NCBI RefSeq assembly: GCF_021134715.1
Contig: NC_060027.1
Location: 3,472,001-3,536,000, forward strand
Length of the DNA: 64,000 nucleotides
Origin: Daphnia pulex
Taxonomy: Eukaryota; Arthropoda; Branchiopoda; Diplostraca; Daphniidae
Direction of reading: 5' to 3'
Below, piece by piece: positions 11,031-25,000 of the stretch (positions within the stretch are counted from its first letter, which is position 1; every line of letters begins with the position of its first letter). Under the pieces are notes generated by a model. That model made no database searches and was not told the origin of the DNA. It saw only the letters and a program-made list of their open reading frames with translations. A program made the position numbers and the translations under genes.

Positions 11031-14000
11031 GCCGGACCTGTTCCACACACACAACCGCAGCCACCGCGACATCCATCATCCGCGCCATCTCCAATGTGCA
11101 GCGAAATAAAATAAGAAAAGACCCAACACTGTTCTTTTTTTTTGTCCGTCTGGTTGTTGTTGTTGTTGTTGTTCCCATCCATCCGGAGTATAGGAAGTGT
11201 GGCGGTGATTTGTCGGTTTTTGTAGTTTGACAAAATGTTGTGATGGTGTAACCGAGTGCGTGAGAAAAACAACAACAATACCAAAAGGAGAAAAATCGAT
11301 CGATTCTCGTCCGGATACACAACAGTCAACAGACAAAATAAAAAGGTACGGGATTTTTGTTAAATAAGAAATCGATTTGATCCATCCATCGGAGATTGAA
11401 ATGGGCGTTGCAGGGCGAATATTCTAAGGGTATATACATAACATGTAACTATTATACCGTCTGATTATTATTAGAAAAAGTAGCGTTAGGCCCTTATATA
11501 TATATTCTCCTGTGTAATAAGCCGGAGCCCATCTTGATGGATATTCTTCTTCTTTCTTTGCCAGATTGGAATCAAAGATTTTCCCTTTCTCCTTTGTACC
11601 CGTTCGAACCTTATAGGAAAGAAGAAGAAGAATAACAACAACAGTCAAGGGAATTTTTTCTTCTTCTTTTTGGCGTAGATGAAAAGGAACTTTCATGACA
11701 ACAAGGCAGTTGCATACAATGGGTATATACTACATAGAAGCCATTTTCTTATATTTCTTTTTTTGGCGGTCATTTCGAACCGTGTGTGCCGGAGGGGGGC
11801 CTCCTTCTTCGTTCCCCCCTGTGTGTCTGCCGCCGATGCCCTTCGACGACCTATTTCTTATTCTTATTTTTTCGCCAGCAGACAAACCATCTAATCGGAT
11901 ACAATGCGCAACACAAAGGCAAAAGAAAAGAAAAGAAAGAAAATACTGTCTATAAAATCTATCCAAAGGCTATGATATAACAAGGAAAGAAAAGAAGAAA
12001 CAAAAAAGTTTAGATCAACTAAATTGGGTTGACGACTTGACGTTGTGAATAACACAAAAGCTTTTAATGGAAAAGCTTGTTTTTTTGTTTTTAATATATT
12101 CCCTTATTAGTTCACTTTTGGGTTCCCGCTGCTCGCTCCAATAAGCAAATAAAATTAACCGGGAACAAAAGAAAAACTCGTATTTTTATTGACACTGTCG
12201 ACTTTTTCTTTTGCTGCTGTACTTAATTATTCATAAAGAAAAACCCTGTGTTAGTTTGTGTGTATTAACGTAGAGCGACATTAGAGAGAAAGAAAATAAG
12301 GATAATCAAACAAGTGCCGGTGCCCCCGCGTCGCCCGTGTGTATAATATATCATTCCGCATGTGTGAGTCCCTTTTTTTTTTTTAAATATATACTTACGT
12401 GTGTACAGCACACATGCTATAAAGCTGCCAATCAAACAGCAGCAACACATACTACGTTCGTCGTTGTTTTGTTTTGTTTTAATTCAATGATGCAAGAATT
12501 TACACCCCGGGGAAACAATTGCGTGGGCTTTTTTTTTCCTGTCTGTGTGTACACGGTCGTCTCTCTCTCGCCATATGCCACATTTCTCTTTTTCTTTTTT
12601 TTCCTGGCGTGCGATGAATCAGCCCGTTTTTATTCTCCTTTGTTTCCGAGAATCTCACGTAATCAAGGAGCTCGTGAGTTGTGTATTTCTTTCCCTTTTT
12701 TGTTATTTTTTAGGAGAGGAGAGAGAAACCCACAAATGTGTAGAAGAGCTGTGTCATTCGCTTCTCCTTTATTAGGAAGAGAATCATTTTTGAGTCAATA
12801 GATATTAACTCTAGCCCTACTGTTTGATTTATGCCATCAGAAACTGTTTCTTCTTTCTTTCCTTATTTGAGAATAATATCTCGACATTTTTTGTCTTTTC
12901 TTTTCGCCTTTTTGTGATGTCTAACCTTTTCCAATAGGCCAAATAGGCAGTACTATCTGCGCTCGGATAGAACGGCACTATATAACTGTGAGAGCTGTGA
13001 TGTGATGTTTTTTCCTGTTGAAGAATTCCCGCTGGCCACCTATACACAATACCAAACAAGGCAGTCCGGGCTTTGGTGATTTATCAACAGCGCCGAGTGT
13101 CTGTGTGTGTCTCCTATGGCTATGTCTGTTATACAATAGGCGACTGGTGTGTATATGCAAGAGAAAGGATTGTCACTGCGCCAAGAGAATCTGTCAGTAT
13201 TATTTCCCCCCTTTTATTCTTTTGAAATCAAATAAAAGAGAGAGAGAGAGAGACCCCCGAAAACAGCACACACAAGAGGAGAATAATGCGGTCCGGCTTT
13301 GAATAAAACCAAATTTCGGACGTGATTCTACTACCTATGTAGATCTAAAACCTTGTACGGTCTAGAGACCCTTTTATTCCCACAAGTCTATATATATATA
13401 AACAACAAGGAATAAATGGCTCTCTTCTTTTCTTGTGCATAGCGATAGATGTAGTAGGCTGTAGACAATCTATAAAGCGATGCACATTTATTTCCAGCGG
13501 ACAGCGTCACCATTTTTAGTCAAACAGGAGGCGTGCGTGTGTGTATAGAGAGACGACGTCGAGACGAGATTGATTAAACAGGCTCTTTTTTATTCTTTAA
13601 TATTCATTCGCCTTTTTTTTCTCCAATCCAAAATGGCGCCCAATTTTGATTGGATCTCGATTTTCTATTTATCCCGAGCCATCGAATCCATAGAATTAAT
13701 AATCAGCTCCGCAACTCTCTCTCTCTGGCAAGATTCGTGTGAGTCATTACTTGTGCTGCTGCTGCATCGTCATCTTTTATATAAGAGAATGACGCAAATC
13801 TCTCTACGTGATAGATTTATATCTGAATAATAGAAGGAAAGCTAATCGTAAGGGGGAAACTGCTGGCGTTGGCTGTTATACAACACGAGCCAGCGGGCCT
13901 CATCTGTTCCGGAATGGATGGAAATCGGATCGAATCGCTGCTGCTGCTGCTGCTGGTGCTGAGCTGGTCGAGCGAGAAAAACGCTCGGCGTGAGACCGAT

Positions 14001-17000
14001 CAGGTTTTTAATAGTCTCAAACCCGGTCGTGTGGCCCATATTTTTGATTCCCCTTTTTTCTTCTTCTTAGGCCACTTTTTATTTCTTTTTTTCCAGTCGT
14101 AAAAAAAAATCAAAGAATAACGGATGAAATTGGGCAGCCAGAAATTGGGAGATTTGAATATTTAATCAAATGGCTATACAACTTGATTGGCAATCAGTTG
14201 CATTTGTTTATCGAAGAAAAGAGTTAACTCGAACCGGTGAGCAGTGAGGAACGAGTTCGTTAGAACGTTTAACTACAGTCACGCTACATCATACCCCAGC
14301 AGCACAACTCCCTTTTGGGTTCTTTTTTGACGTCTAATAATAAATTCAAACGCGCGGGAAAAATATATTTTTTTCTTCTTCTTCGACGCTATGTGGATTC
14401 ACATTTCAAATCAGGTTCGCTCGAAGAATAATCCGAGATAGGCGATCGCTATACTACAAGCGCCAGAGTCCAATAACTATCCCGTCAGGATATTATAGTA
14501 GTATGTAGACGGGCCAGCCAGCATACTGTATTTGTGTTTATTACACACGTTCTCCTATGCATGTTTGCATGGGCGAACAAGGAGCCTATCCGACTATGAT
14601 GTCACGCGATACTACGTGTAAGCGTATAGCCCCCTTTTTTCTTTTTTTAAATAAAAATAAAATAAAAATAAAAAAGTTATTTTTCCACTTCTTGTGCGGT
14701 CCTCTAATAAATACGATGATGACATCCGACTCCGCCAACGATTAGGAAATGTTATTTCTTTTTTTTTTCTTCTTCTTCAAAATTTTATTTTCCACATTGG
14801 ATGGCCATTAAAAATAAAAATATGTGCGCGGTGTATTAATATCACACAGCTGACCAAATGGCAGACATGAAACGCAGTAGATTTTTTTTTTATGTGGGCC
14901 AGTTTAACAGCAATTTCAGCACTGTATTATGTGTGTGTAGTTGACTATATAACATGAACTGCTGCTGGAAAGAGAGAGAGAGAGAGTTGAGGGGAAACAC
15001 ATTCCAGGTGTTGCGTGACTTCACGGTTCACGGAAAGCGGCGCACCCCCTTTTGTTCGTTTGGGCTTTTTTTTGTTCGTGTGATGATGGCGGTCGTGGTA
15101 GACGATTTGAAAGGAATAAGAAGAACAAGAAGAAGAAGACACAAATCTTAAACGGAGTTGAGAGCACATACACACACATACCAAAGGGGATTTGTTGTTT
15201 TATTTGTGTGTGGCTGCTGCTGCTGCTGCTCAAACTGAATAGAAGTAGATGGATAGGGTTGACGGGGGTTGGAGCTATTGTTTCCATTTTTCTCTTGTGG
15301 CTGGTTACACGTTATATACGTCAAGAATAACACAGAAAGTCGGTGGCGATATAATACACATTGTGGTAGTGCTGGGGGTCGGCCCTCATTTCGGACGGCA
15401 TTTGTTTCTCATCTCCAAACCCCCCGCTGCTGCCTATAGACCCCTGGAAAAGAGAGAGAGGAACTTCCAGGAGCAGCAGCACACTGTCAGTTCTAGATAT
15501 TCTATATACAAAACAATTTACGTTATCCTGCTCCTTCCCCTGCTGCTGTTGTTGTTGTTGTTCTTTCTACTTTTATATATGTGTGTGTATTCTCCGAAAA
15601 AAAAGTTTTTATTTTCTGGTGGCGGTGAAGATTGTTTTTTCTGGTCCTCCCCCTGACCGGCTGTTTTCACTCCAAATGAAAATAAGAAAGAAAAAAAATC
15701 TCCCGTGTTATGAGCCTGGGCGTGTGTGTGTGTGTGTTGTTGGTGTGGCATCTTGCATTCGACTCTTTTCATTGCGCCCCATATAGCCCAGGCTATACAA
15801 GATGAGGACCCTCAACTAAAAAAAAAAAAAACCCGGCCCAATGTTTGGACAAGAGTTTGGGTCCAAACACTCGAGACACATCGCCAGAGAGAGAGGCAGA
15901 GAACAATATAATAAAAACCCCGAGTCCCGCCATATACAACAACAACCGACTGGGAAAAAAAGGTCGTCGAGATCTCTCTCCATTCATTGTAAAAAAGTTT
16001 GTCTTGCCAAAGACGCACCGTCACAACATTTTTTCTATAACATCACTGCGTGAAAGCTAGAAAATGTTTCAGGGTGTATACACACCTTTTTTTTATAATA
16101 ACGAACGTATTGACATCGTTATATTTCCAATTCAACACGTTATTTTTTGTATAAGAAGTTTATTTTATTCATTTTTTCTTGGTACAACTTAATATCGGAT
16201 GGTTCAATCTGGCCGGATGATATTCATCTCTCTCTCCCCTGGAGTAAAAATATTTCTCCGTCTATTATTCATGAGATTTTTTTAACAAAATTCTTTCTCC
16301 CCCCGTTTTCTTTCTTATTTTCCATTTTGTTCAAAAACGACAAAAACGGTTTTGGGAAAGTTGGAACAAGAGACTCTCTTCTTTTTTTCCTATCTCTCTC
16401 TCTCGCTGTGTAGATGTAGGAGAGATCCTTCCTTCCATCTCCAGAGTCTAAGACGATTATGACCATCATTACTGGCCTTCATTATCAGCTTTATTATACG
16501 GTCCTTTTGGGTATGGATGCCCGTCCCTACGTCCCTATGGGTCCCGGCTTTTTTCTCTTCTCTTCTATCCGCGCGGTCTCTCTCCGTTCATTATAATTTG
16601 GTTCTTTTTTTCCCTTTTATTCTTGAATGATGTTGCCCAGAAGTCTAGACAATCAAAAAAAGCCCTTTTTTGTTATTTTCTCGTTTCCCCTTTTTAAAAT
16701 AAAAATCGGGTTGTTTATTAGTGTGGGGGTGAAGTTTTTAAAAACAACAAAAATCGATGACATTGTTTAGTTGTTTGTAGGGATTTGAAGAGTTTTCCCA
16801 GATAAATATCAAGAGAGATTTTTATTTTATTTTTTAAATCGAAAGGGTTATTTATTTGAATGATTGGATTTTCCATAAATTTTTTCCAACCCCCTGACTC
16901 CATATTGCTGTGGCCTGGACTGCTTGGTTACTTCCTCTATACGCGCCACACATCGGAATCGATTCATTATTCAAATGACGCGCGCGCGCCCGCGCGCTTT

Positions 17001-18865
17001 TATTCAAATTTTCGAATGTGATTGCAGCAAAGGGGGGTTGACTTTTCTTGACTGCGGCGGTGAGTGCCCAAACTTTATTTATAGGCGACCAGGGGGAAAA
17101 GAAAAAGAAGGGGAGAAGAATATTCTACCGACACATAAATACCCAAATTATTATTATTATTATACCTCCCCTCTATAGACTTTTAACTTATTTCTTCGTC
17201 TGCTGGAAACATCTCAACGCAAAAGTTTCCTCCCCTAACAAAAAAAAATTTAGTTGTCAACCTTTCCACGTACACACGAAAGTTTCTTTTACGAGCGTAG
17301 GCCTCTCTCTCTATTATTTCTCAAAGGAAATCCGAAAAAGAAAAAATCTAAGAAAGGTTATATCTCCATTTCGGAAATGAAGAGAAGTAAAAACCGCCCA
17401 AAAATACACACACTCTCTCTCGTCTGTAGCTCTCGCTATCTTGGCGTTCAAACAGAGCCCAAACAGCAGAGAGCAAAAGCATTTTTCCCGAGAATGGGGC
17501 AAAAAGAAGAAGAGGGAGAACAAGTCAAAAAGATAAAGCCATCAAAAGTGAACCAGAGGAATATGTGTCTGTGTATAAATATCAAAAAGAGTCTATACGA
17601 GTTGGAAAAAAAAGAAAGAAGCTGCCGGAGAGAGAGAAGAGAGAGAGAATTCCTAAGAGAAGTAGAGTTGATTGCCTGTTGGGATGTGTCATCAAATCCA
17701 ACTCTCAATCATGTCAGAGCTCTTTTCTTCTTATAACATTTTCTTCCTTCCTTCTTTTTTCTTTTTTTACTGGAGTATAGATGTGTAACATTACTTTGGA
17801 AGACAGCCTGCAAAAGGATATATAACCCCCCCGACAACCAGAAATAGATCCACACACACATACAAAAGAAAGAGAAAAAAGGAAATATTCCAGACTACTC
17901 TCTTTTATGTCCAGCCATTTTTATTGAACTTTTTTTTTCCTCCTTTTTTTTCTTTCCTTTTCTTCATGGGACTTAAACGGGGCACCGTGTAACGACGTGT
18001 TGTTATGTAACGACTGTGCAGCGCCGCTCGGTTTCTCTCTCTCTCTCGGTGATGACTCTGCTCGTAAATAATCGGCGCGCATATTTCCTCCCAACTCTAC
18101 ACAAAATAACAGGGTATGTGTAGTAGAATATAAAAATAAAGGGGGGAAAAAATGCGCCTGTTGACGTGTCGTTCACACCGCTCCGCTCGCTCCTACTCCT
18201 ATATACTACAGTTCAGGCGAACGTCATATTTATAGCGAAACGCGCTGGGGCCAAAATGATTTACGACCGAATTGTTTTTTCTTCTTCTTTTTATTTTATT
18301 TTAAAAAACCCGCCCTAAGGTCTTGGAGGAACAAAACATCCAAGAAATCAACTCTTCCCGACTCGTGTGTATAGTATATTTAATATCGAATTTCCGTCGA
18401 GAGAATTCAATAGAATATCAGCCAGAAGGGGAAAATATGAAATAACTCTGAGCTAGAGATCACAGACGTCTATACGGAAATTCTTGTTAGTATTACATTG
18501 GGTTATGTAATAACATCCTCGATAGGAGAAAATCAAAACGAGTGCCGATAGACATTTTCAAATCTCCCGCGCGCCGTATTATTATTACAAACATCAAATA
18601 GGAGAAATGATGAAATTTGATTCGCTTCGTTGAACTTTCTTCTTCTCTCCACAAAAGCCAATTGATTTATTCCGCGCCAGCTATTTGGTTATGTTGTTTC
18701 AACGGGCCAGTTTCAAACCCCCCACTAGTTTATTTAAACGTTACCGGATGGTCTTAGTATTTCCCCCCTTTTACTATATTCCGTAAGACCATCTGTTTAG
18801 AATTTTCAAAAAGTGGTAACTGATATTTTTCCCCACTAATGTCTTCAACATATTTTCTCATTTAG

Positions 18866-19073
18866 ACTTTTGGAGCGCCGGTGGAGATCATCTTTCGTCT
18901 GCTGCTGTGTACATACATACAACCAGGATACAACAACTTGGCAGTTTTTCGGACTTTTCCCCCCGTGTTGTTTGTCGCTCGGTGCTTTTTTCCCTACTGG
19001 ACAATTTGATTTGTTTGGCGATCGTCAGTTGTCTGGTGTGCGGAGGATCCAAGAACAACATTTGAAAGAAGAA
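18866..19073 (+). other. 5' UTR of the ADAMTS-like gene, probably starting at a splice acceptor
   Basis: CTCATTTAG just before 18866 looks like a 3' splice site. The same reading frame as the protein is open through this stretch but has no ATG before 19074, so it is read as untranslated. A weak hairpin with arms GATGGTCTTA and TAAGACCATC lies just upstream (about 18748-18792). Confidence 0.4.
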
Positions 19074-22000
19074 ATGATGATGGGGCCGCCCGTCTGGACG
19101 TCGGCCGTCTTCACCGTCCTCCTCCTCCTATTGGTGCCAAGGATCGACGCCTCTGGCAGCAACTCCGCTCTCAAAGCCAAGGTACACACACAATTTCTCT
19201 TTAAATATTCCGGAGAAGATGAAAAATATGAAACTCACACAACACCTGCGCTTCGGATGCATTTCACCAGTTGAATTAACGGCCAAAAGAAAACAAATAT
19301 ATGTCTGTCTCTCTCTCATATTTTTCACGAATCAATAAACCTAATGGGGCGGAATCAATCACGAAAAGCTCTTCCAGCTTCTCCAGCTGCCACAAATGGC
19401 TGGAGGAGAGAAGAAATATTTAAAAAAATAAATATCCATCCAGCGCTCCTTGGGTGGTTCAACCCTTTTCGGAGATGATGCCCTAATGTGTGCGCATATA
19501 TATCCGTTACGTGTGTGTGTGTGTGTGTCTAAGGTATATACATATGGGTCCTGCCCATCGAATTCTTTTTAGCCGATGCGCCTCGTTGGTCTCGGCGACT
19601 GGCCAACCCAAATATGAAGGCGTCGCTGACAACTTGGACGCCGGTCGGCGGCGGTACACTAGTCGATATGACGGGAATAGAAATCGAGACCCCGCGTTTC
19701 TCTGTGTGTGTATGTGTGTGTCTGCCTCCTGTTTATACTAGCGTCCTGCCACACTATATAACTGCTCTGGTGTGTATAGTGTACACAACACTCGCTCGGT
19801 TTAGTATTTAAACATTTTTTTGATATTTCTCCTTGGAGAGGAAAAAATAACATTAACATTCCCTTTCGCAACAACAACAACAACAACAACCGAGTTAAAT
19901 TCCCGAATGTAATTTATCCGGCCAAAAAAGAAAAGAATGTCCGCCCTGGGGGCATCTAGCCATCTCTCGTTTAGCAATAGACATTCCGTTTTTATTGTGA
20001 CGTGACGACACTGAGCTAAAGGGGGGACAGGGGACAAGCGAATGTAACGCCATTCTCACGACACGACAGACATTTTCGTGGTGGACATTCTATTCTATCC
20101 TTGTCTAAATATACACGACTCCACCCGGTAAAGATTATTAGATGTTTATTCTTTTGATAAACATCGGCGGGTTCTTTTTTGATTAAAATAACGACAATGT
20201 TATCAAATCTTTTCTCTTGTTTTGATATCAATTCCCTTGTTGTATTTTTTTTTTGGCGATGCTGCGGGGGCTTATAACCGAAAAAGTTTGTTGTGGAACA
20301 ACTTTGCGTGACACGCTTTTTCTGCACGACATGTGTGCGTATCCAATCGTGTTGTTTTTTCATCTCCCCCCGTGTAGAACAGAGAGAGAGAGAGAGAGAT
20401 AGATAGGGAAATTGTTAACAGCTCATTGAACCTGTTTTTCTTATTCTTTTTCGTTTTGTTTGAGTTTGGTTGATTCTTTTTTTCCTTTTTTTTGTCTTCC
20501 ATGTTGACGGATCTCATCGTCAGATAAGCCCTTCACCGCCATCTTCTCTCGCGGGGCTTATTCACGCGTGCTGCATTTTTGTGCGGTCCCCGGTACTCCA
20601 TGCCATCGTGAAAAAGGGCGGGTCATTTGGCTTTCGGGGGGCCTGATGTTTCTCGTGACTGAAGGCGTGACGATTCACCTTTTTTTCTCTTCTTCTTCAT
20701 TCAGCCCCTTCGATTATAAATCTTATACACATCGTGATCGCATCGAATATTTGTGTGTCTAGTAGGGGCCTCGCCAGCGCTATGCATTTAATTTCCCGCG
20801 CCTTGTAATAATAATATTTAAAAAAAAAAGAAAAACGAACCGGTTTATAGCGGGCGGGTGGTGGGCGCTGTATGTTTATTATTAACTCCTTTTTTTGTGT
20901 GTGTGTGTGTCTGCAGTCTAATATTAAAATAATAATTTATAATTCCACGACAGCCGTATTTTCTTTCTATTATGCAGTGGCTAACACTGCAGACTACTGG
21001 GGAGTCACAAGTCGATATAGAATTGTTTGTTTCCATTTATTATCCCCGTCTGTAGTGGCCTAACCGAGGGCCTAACTAACTAATCTATGATTTATTAATA
21101 TTTCTTTTCTATTTGAAAAGGGTCACGACGCCCTGGAAGACGACACGGACGATGCGGCGGCATATGCGCGTTACATGGCCGCTACCGAAGCCTCGGCTCC
21201 GCTGATGCAGCGACGCTCCCAGCAACAACAACAACAGCAACAACATCACGATTCCGCCGTTGTGTCTGCTGCTGTTGGCAGCAGTGCTGGTGGTGCTTCA
21301 TCTTCTTCTTCTGCCAGCAGCAGCAGCAGCAGTAGTCATAGCCCAGGGACTAGCAGCAGCAGCAGCAGCAGCAGGGCCTCGACTCCTTTCAAAAGTATTT
21401 ACCGCTCCTCGGGTGGTCACGTGACTCTGCTGCATTCCAACGACTACGCGGCGGCCATGGCCGGCACGACCCGGCGTCGCTTGGTCCACGTCTGGAGCCC
21501 CTGGTCCGCCTGGTCGCCGTGCAGTCGCACTTGCGGCGGAGGAATCACCGCCAGACACCGCACCTGTCGCGTCGAATACGCCAGGTATTTATTATATGAC
21601 ATCATCTAGTACAATACAACAGGATATGCAAAATGTCATCATCATCATTCACACTGGGAAGGGGAATAATAAAAATATTATTATTATTTTGGCGACAATA
21701 AGGGTTTCGGAAGGATCGGGAATCCGGTCGAGTTACCAGCAATGCATCGGCGAATCGTCGGAATATTCGTCGTGCAATCCGCAGTCGTGCTCGACGGCAG
21801 CGGCCGGACATCCGGAAGATTTCCGGCTCTTTCAATGCTCGCTCTACAATAACCGGACCATTCGCGGCCATTACGTCGCTACTTGGACTCCATATCAAAT
21901 GGGTACGTCTACTACTTATAGGCCGGGTCAAATTTTATTCCCTTCAAATAATCTCCCCCCTGATGCTTTGATCGGTTTTGAACGGTTTGTATGGTAGTGG

Positions 22001-25000
22001 GTCGATAGTTTACAAAAATGGTTTCTATCGATTTCTAAGAAAAGTGTCGTCTGCTTTTGTTTTGTATTTCAAAAATGAGACGAAGTTTAAGGTTACAAAC
22101 AAAAAAGGAAATGATACTATTAGAAATTATATTATCATTAGAAATGATTTGAAATGTATTGTTGAAGCACATCTGTGTTTACAATCTATCTGGAAAGTGA
22201 TTGTGTTGAAATGTGAGAACTTGGTAAACACAAAATTTGCTATTTGTTCTTTGCTGTTTGAGATTGGAGCTTAAACATTTTTGAATCTGTAAATCATTCA
22301 ACGTAATTGTGAAACAAACATTGGTTGTTTGTGTGAAAATCAATCCATTGTTGTTCCTGCAGGAAAATCACAAGTTTATGTGAAAAACAATCATGTTGAT
22401 ATTAGAACTTCTCATCTTTTCTTGCAAGCTTATATTAAACCTTGTTCATTCAGTTTACTTTGCAAACAAGAAAACACATTCTTGCTCGTAATTTTAAACA
22501 TTCTGATTTCTTTGGAGGAACAGCAAATTGACGACAAACCTAATTCAATTAAAAAACATTTTAACTTTTAAACATTAAAAGCTAAGTGTAACTGTAAATT
22601 ATGTGACCAAGAGAGACAGACCGCCACAGAACTGGCAGCTCCCCTTATTTTATGTATAAACACCACGGGATGATGAATTTGATCGAATAACCATTTCCAT
22701 TTGGATTGCAGGAGCGAATCAGTGCGAGTTAAGCTGTCGGGCGGGCAACAAGCCCAACGGATTGGTCTACTCGTTTGGCAAAGTTTTGGACGGCACGCGC
22801 TGCACCATCGATCCCGAAAATCCATACAAAGAGTTCTGCATCAACGGCCGGTGTCTCGTAAGTCTCAATCAGATTGGGCGTGGGGGATACACTAAAAAGA
22901 AAAAGCGGCTAATCTTATAACCATCTAAGCAATAAAACGACAATAAAATATCCCCCCGAAAGCTCGTGTAAAAAGCTTTTATGCAGTTCGAATCCTTAAA
23001 CTAAAAAGATCGAAAGAAAAAGGAGAGACCACACCTCTCTGTCTTGATGTCCAGCTGTCCATAATATTATGCAATTAAATGACCATGCCATATATTATTA
23101 TTACACACAAACGGACACGTATAATATAAAACTATAGGTGTCTATAAGTTGTCGAGCGTGTGTGTGTGTGTGTCGTGTTTTGTGTGTGTGAGAGAGGGAG
23201 AAAAATAGAGCCGTCCTCGGGGTGGCGATAAAACTGTCTCGCTCGACTGATGATTATCTTGTACATCTTTTCTCTCTCTCTTTCTCTTTTTCTCTCTCCC
23301 TTGTGTATAAATATAGGCGGTAGGCTGTGACGGACGGGTGGGGTCTCCGGCCAAGCGAGACATGTGCCACGTCTGCGGCGGCAACAACGGCACGTGCCAG
23401 AGAGTAGCCGCCGTCGCCTTCCCTCAGAATGCCGACATGCCCCTCAAGACACGCAGCCCTCAACGAAGTAGTACGTTATTATTATTATTTGGGCTATCTG
23501 GATACATCCGTAAAAAAGAAAAAAACACCTTACAGATGCGGAAGATATTTTCTTCCGGAAATGTTTCAACAAGAAATTGACGAGTTAATTAGATTTATTA
23601 AATTTTTTTATTTTTCCTTTTTGTAGTGACGGAAACTTATGGATACAGTCCGGTAGTCCGCATACCTCGAGGTGCCACTCACGTCCGCTTGACGGACAAC
23701 AGCAGCAATTACCTCGGTAACATTTAGTCACGATAATTTATTGAAATAACAACGTCTAATTTACTAAATGATGTGTTTCTTTAAATTCCGTTACAGCATT
23801 GATGGACGAACGTGAACGATATTTCCTGAACGGCAACTGGATCGTGGACTGGCCGGGCCGTTACGAAACGTCGGGAGTGGCTTTCCATTATGAACGCGTC
23901 AAAGACTCGGAAGTGGTGCACAGTCGTGGGCCATTGCAACAAGATCTCATCGTCATGGTATGCCCATGTTCCATGGCCGGCCCGACTAGTCGAAATCTCT
24001 CCTTCTCTCTCTTTCGCTCGACAGGCGCTCTGAGCTGGATGCCCTCCGGTTATCTAGCTTCTCCTATTTATCCCTCTAAATAGCCCCGTAGCCCTCTCTT
24101 CCTCTATCAGATAAATAGTAGACGGCCGAGTGTATAATAAGCTGCTGCCGGATCGCGTATTCAATGACGCGTGACTCTTCTGGCGTAGTGAGCATTACCG
24201 ATCCCGACTTGCTCATCGCCCGTATAATGACAGCTGCTGCCGGGCACACAGCAAATGTGGCCCGGCTTCAATAGAAAAAAGACCTTCACAGATCTCAGCG
24301 AGTCATTGAAGCCGATCAATGATCACATAGGGGACATGGGGACCCATTTTTTTTCTTTCTATTTGGCTTTTCTTTTGATCATGGGGGACGCGTGATTCAT
24401 CGATCAAGAGCCGGATGAGTCGTTATTATATCAGTCGTCAAATATTTTTTTTTTCTTTTTCTTTATTTCTCCGACTGACTGGCTGCTTATTTCCGCTCTA
24501 TTGGCTGCTGCTGGCTGCCTTCATCAAGTCGTGAGCCAACGACAAGGACGTGATCACGAATAGATTAGAGCTTAGATTGCCCTGGCGTTGACAACGATCA
24601 AGTGGAACGCGGCCGACCATAATGATGTGTAGCTAGCTTCTGATTTCCTAGAGAGACGATCGTATAAAATGATCGGTCTACTTTTTTCTGGGAATCGAAT
24701 GATTATGCTAATCGTCTAAAAAGAATCTTACTGGATCATGTGTGTCGTATTCGTTACGAAATTTGTATTCAACAGGTTCTGGTGAGGGAGAAAGATCCGG
24801 CCATTTATTACGAATACTGGATGCCACGTCAAGCTCAACTTTATCGGATGACGGTGGACGCTTTCGCTTCGGATGCCCAGCGGGTGGTCTCGGCCCGCCC
24901 CACCGTGGCCCCGACCACCAGCCGACCCAGCACGACCACCCGACGGATATCTACATCGAGGGTGACAACAACGACGGCCAGGCCAATTACCACAACGACT

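Larger units (their letters stand above)
6001..18840. other. Long microsatellite-rich intergenic or 5' intronic DNA
   Basis: No gene is recognised over almost 13 kb. The sequence is dominated by polypyrimidine/polypurine tracts and short tandem repeats: CT/GA runs at 8207-8222, 10491-10510 and 20384-20399, AT at 9773-9784, GGT at 10910-10938, GCC then CTG at 10999-11030, TTG at 11152-11172, CTG at 13938-13955, 15219-15231 and 15540-15548. Open frames here are translations of these repeats. Because the 5' UTR exon of the ADAMTS-like gene seems to start with a splice acceptor near 18865, one or more upstream noncoding first exons could lie in this block. An ATG-started 38-codon frame at 8780-8896 in a GC-richer patch is one place to look. 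Confidence 0.5.

Noticed and set aside
10651-11336. Several overlapping frames of 60-223 codons on both strands
   Set aside because: Translations of GGT, CTG, GCC and TTG repeats (poly-Thr, poly-His, poly-Trp, poly-Gln); no domain and no splice context.
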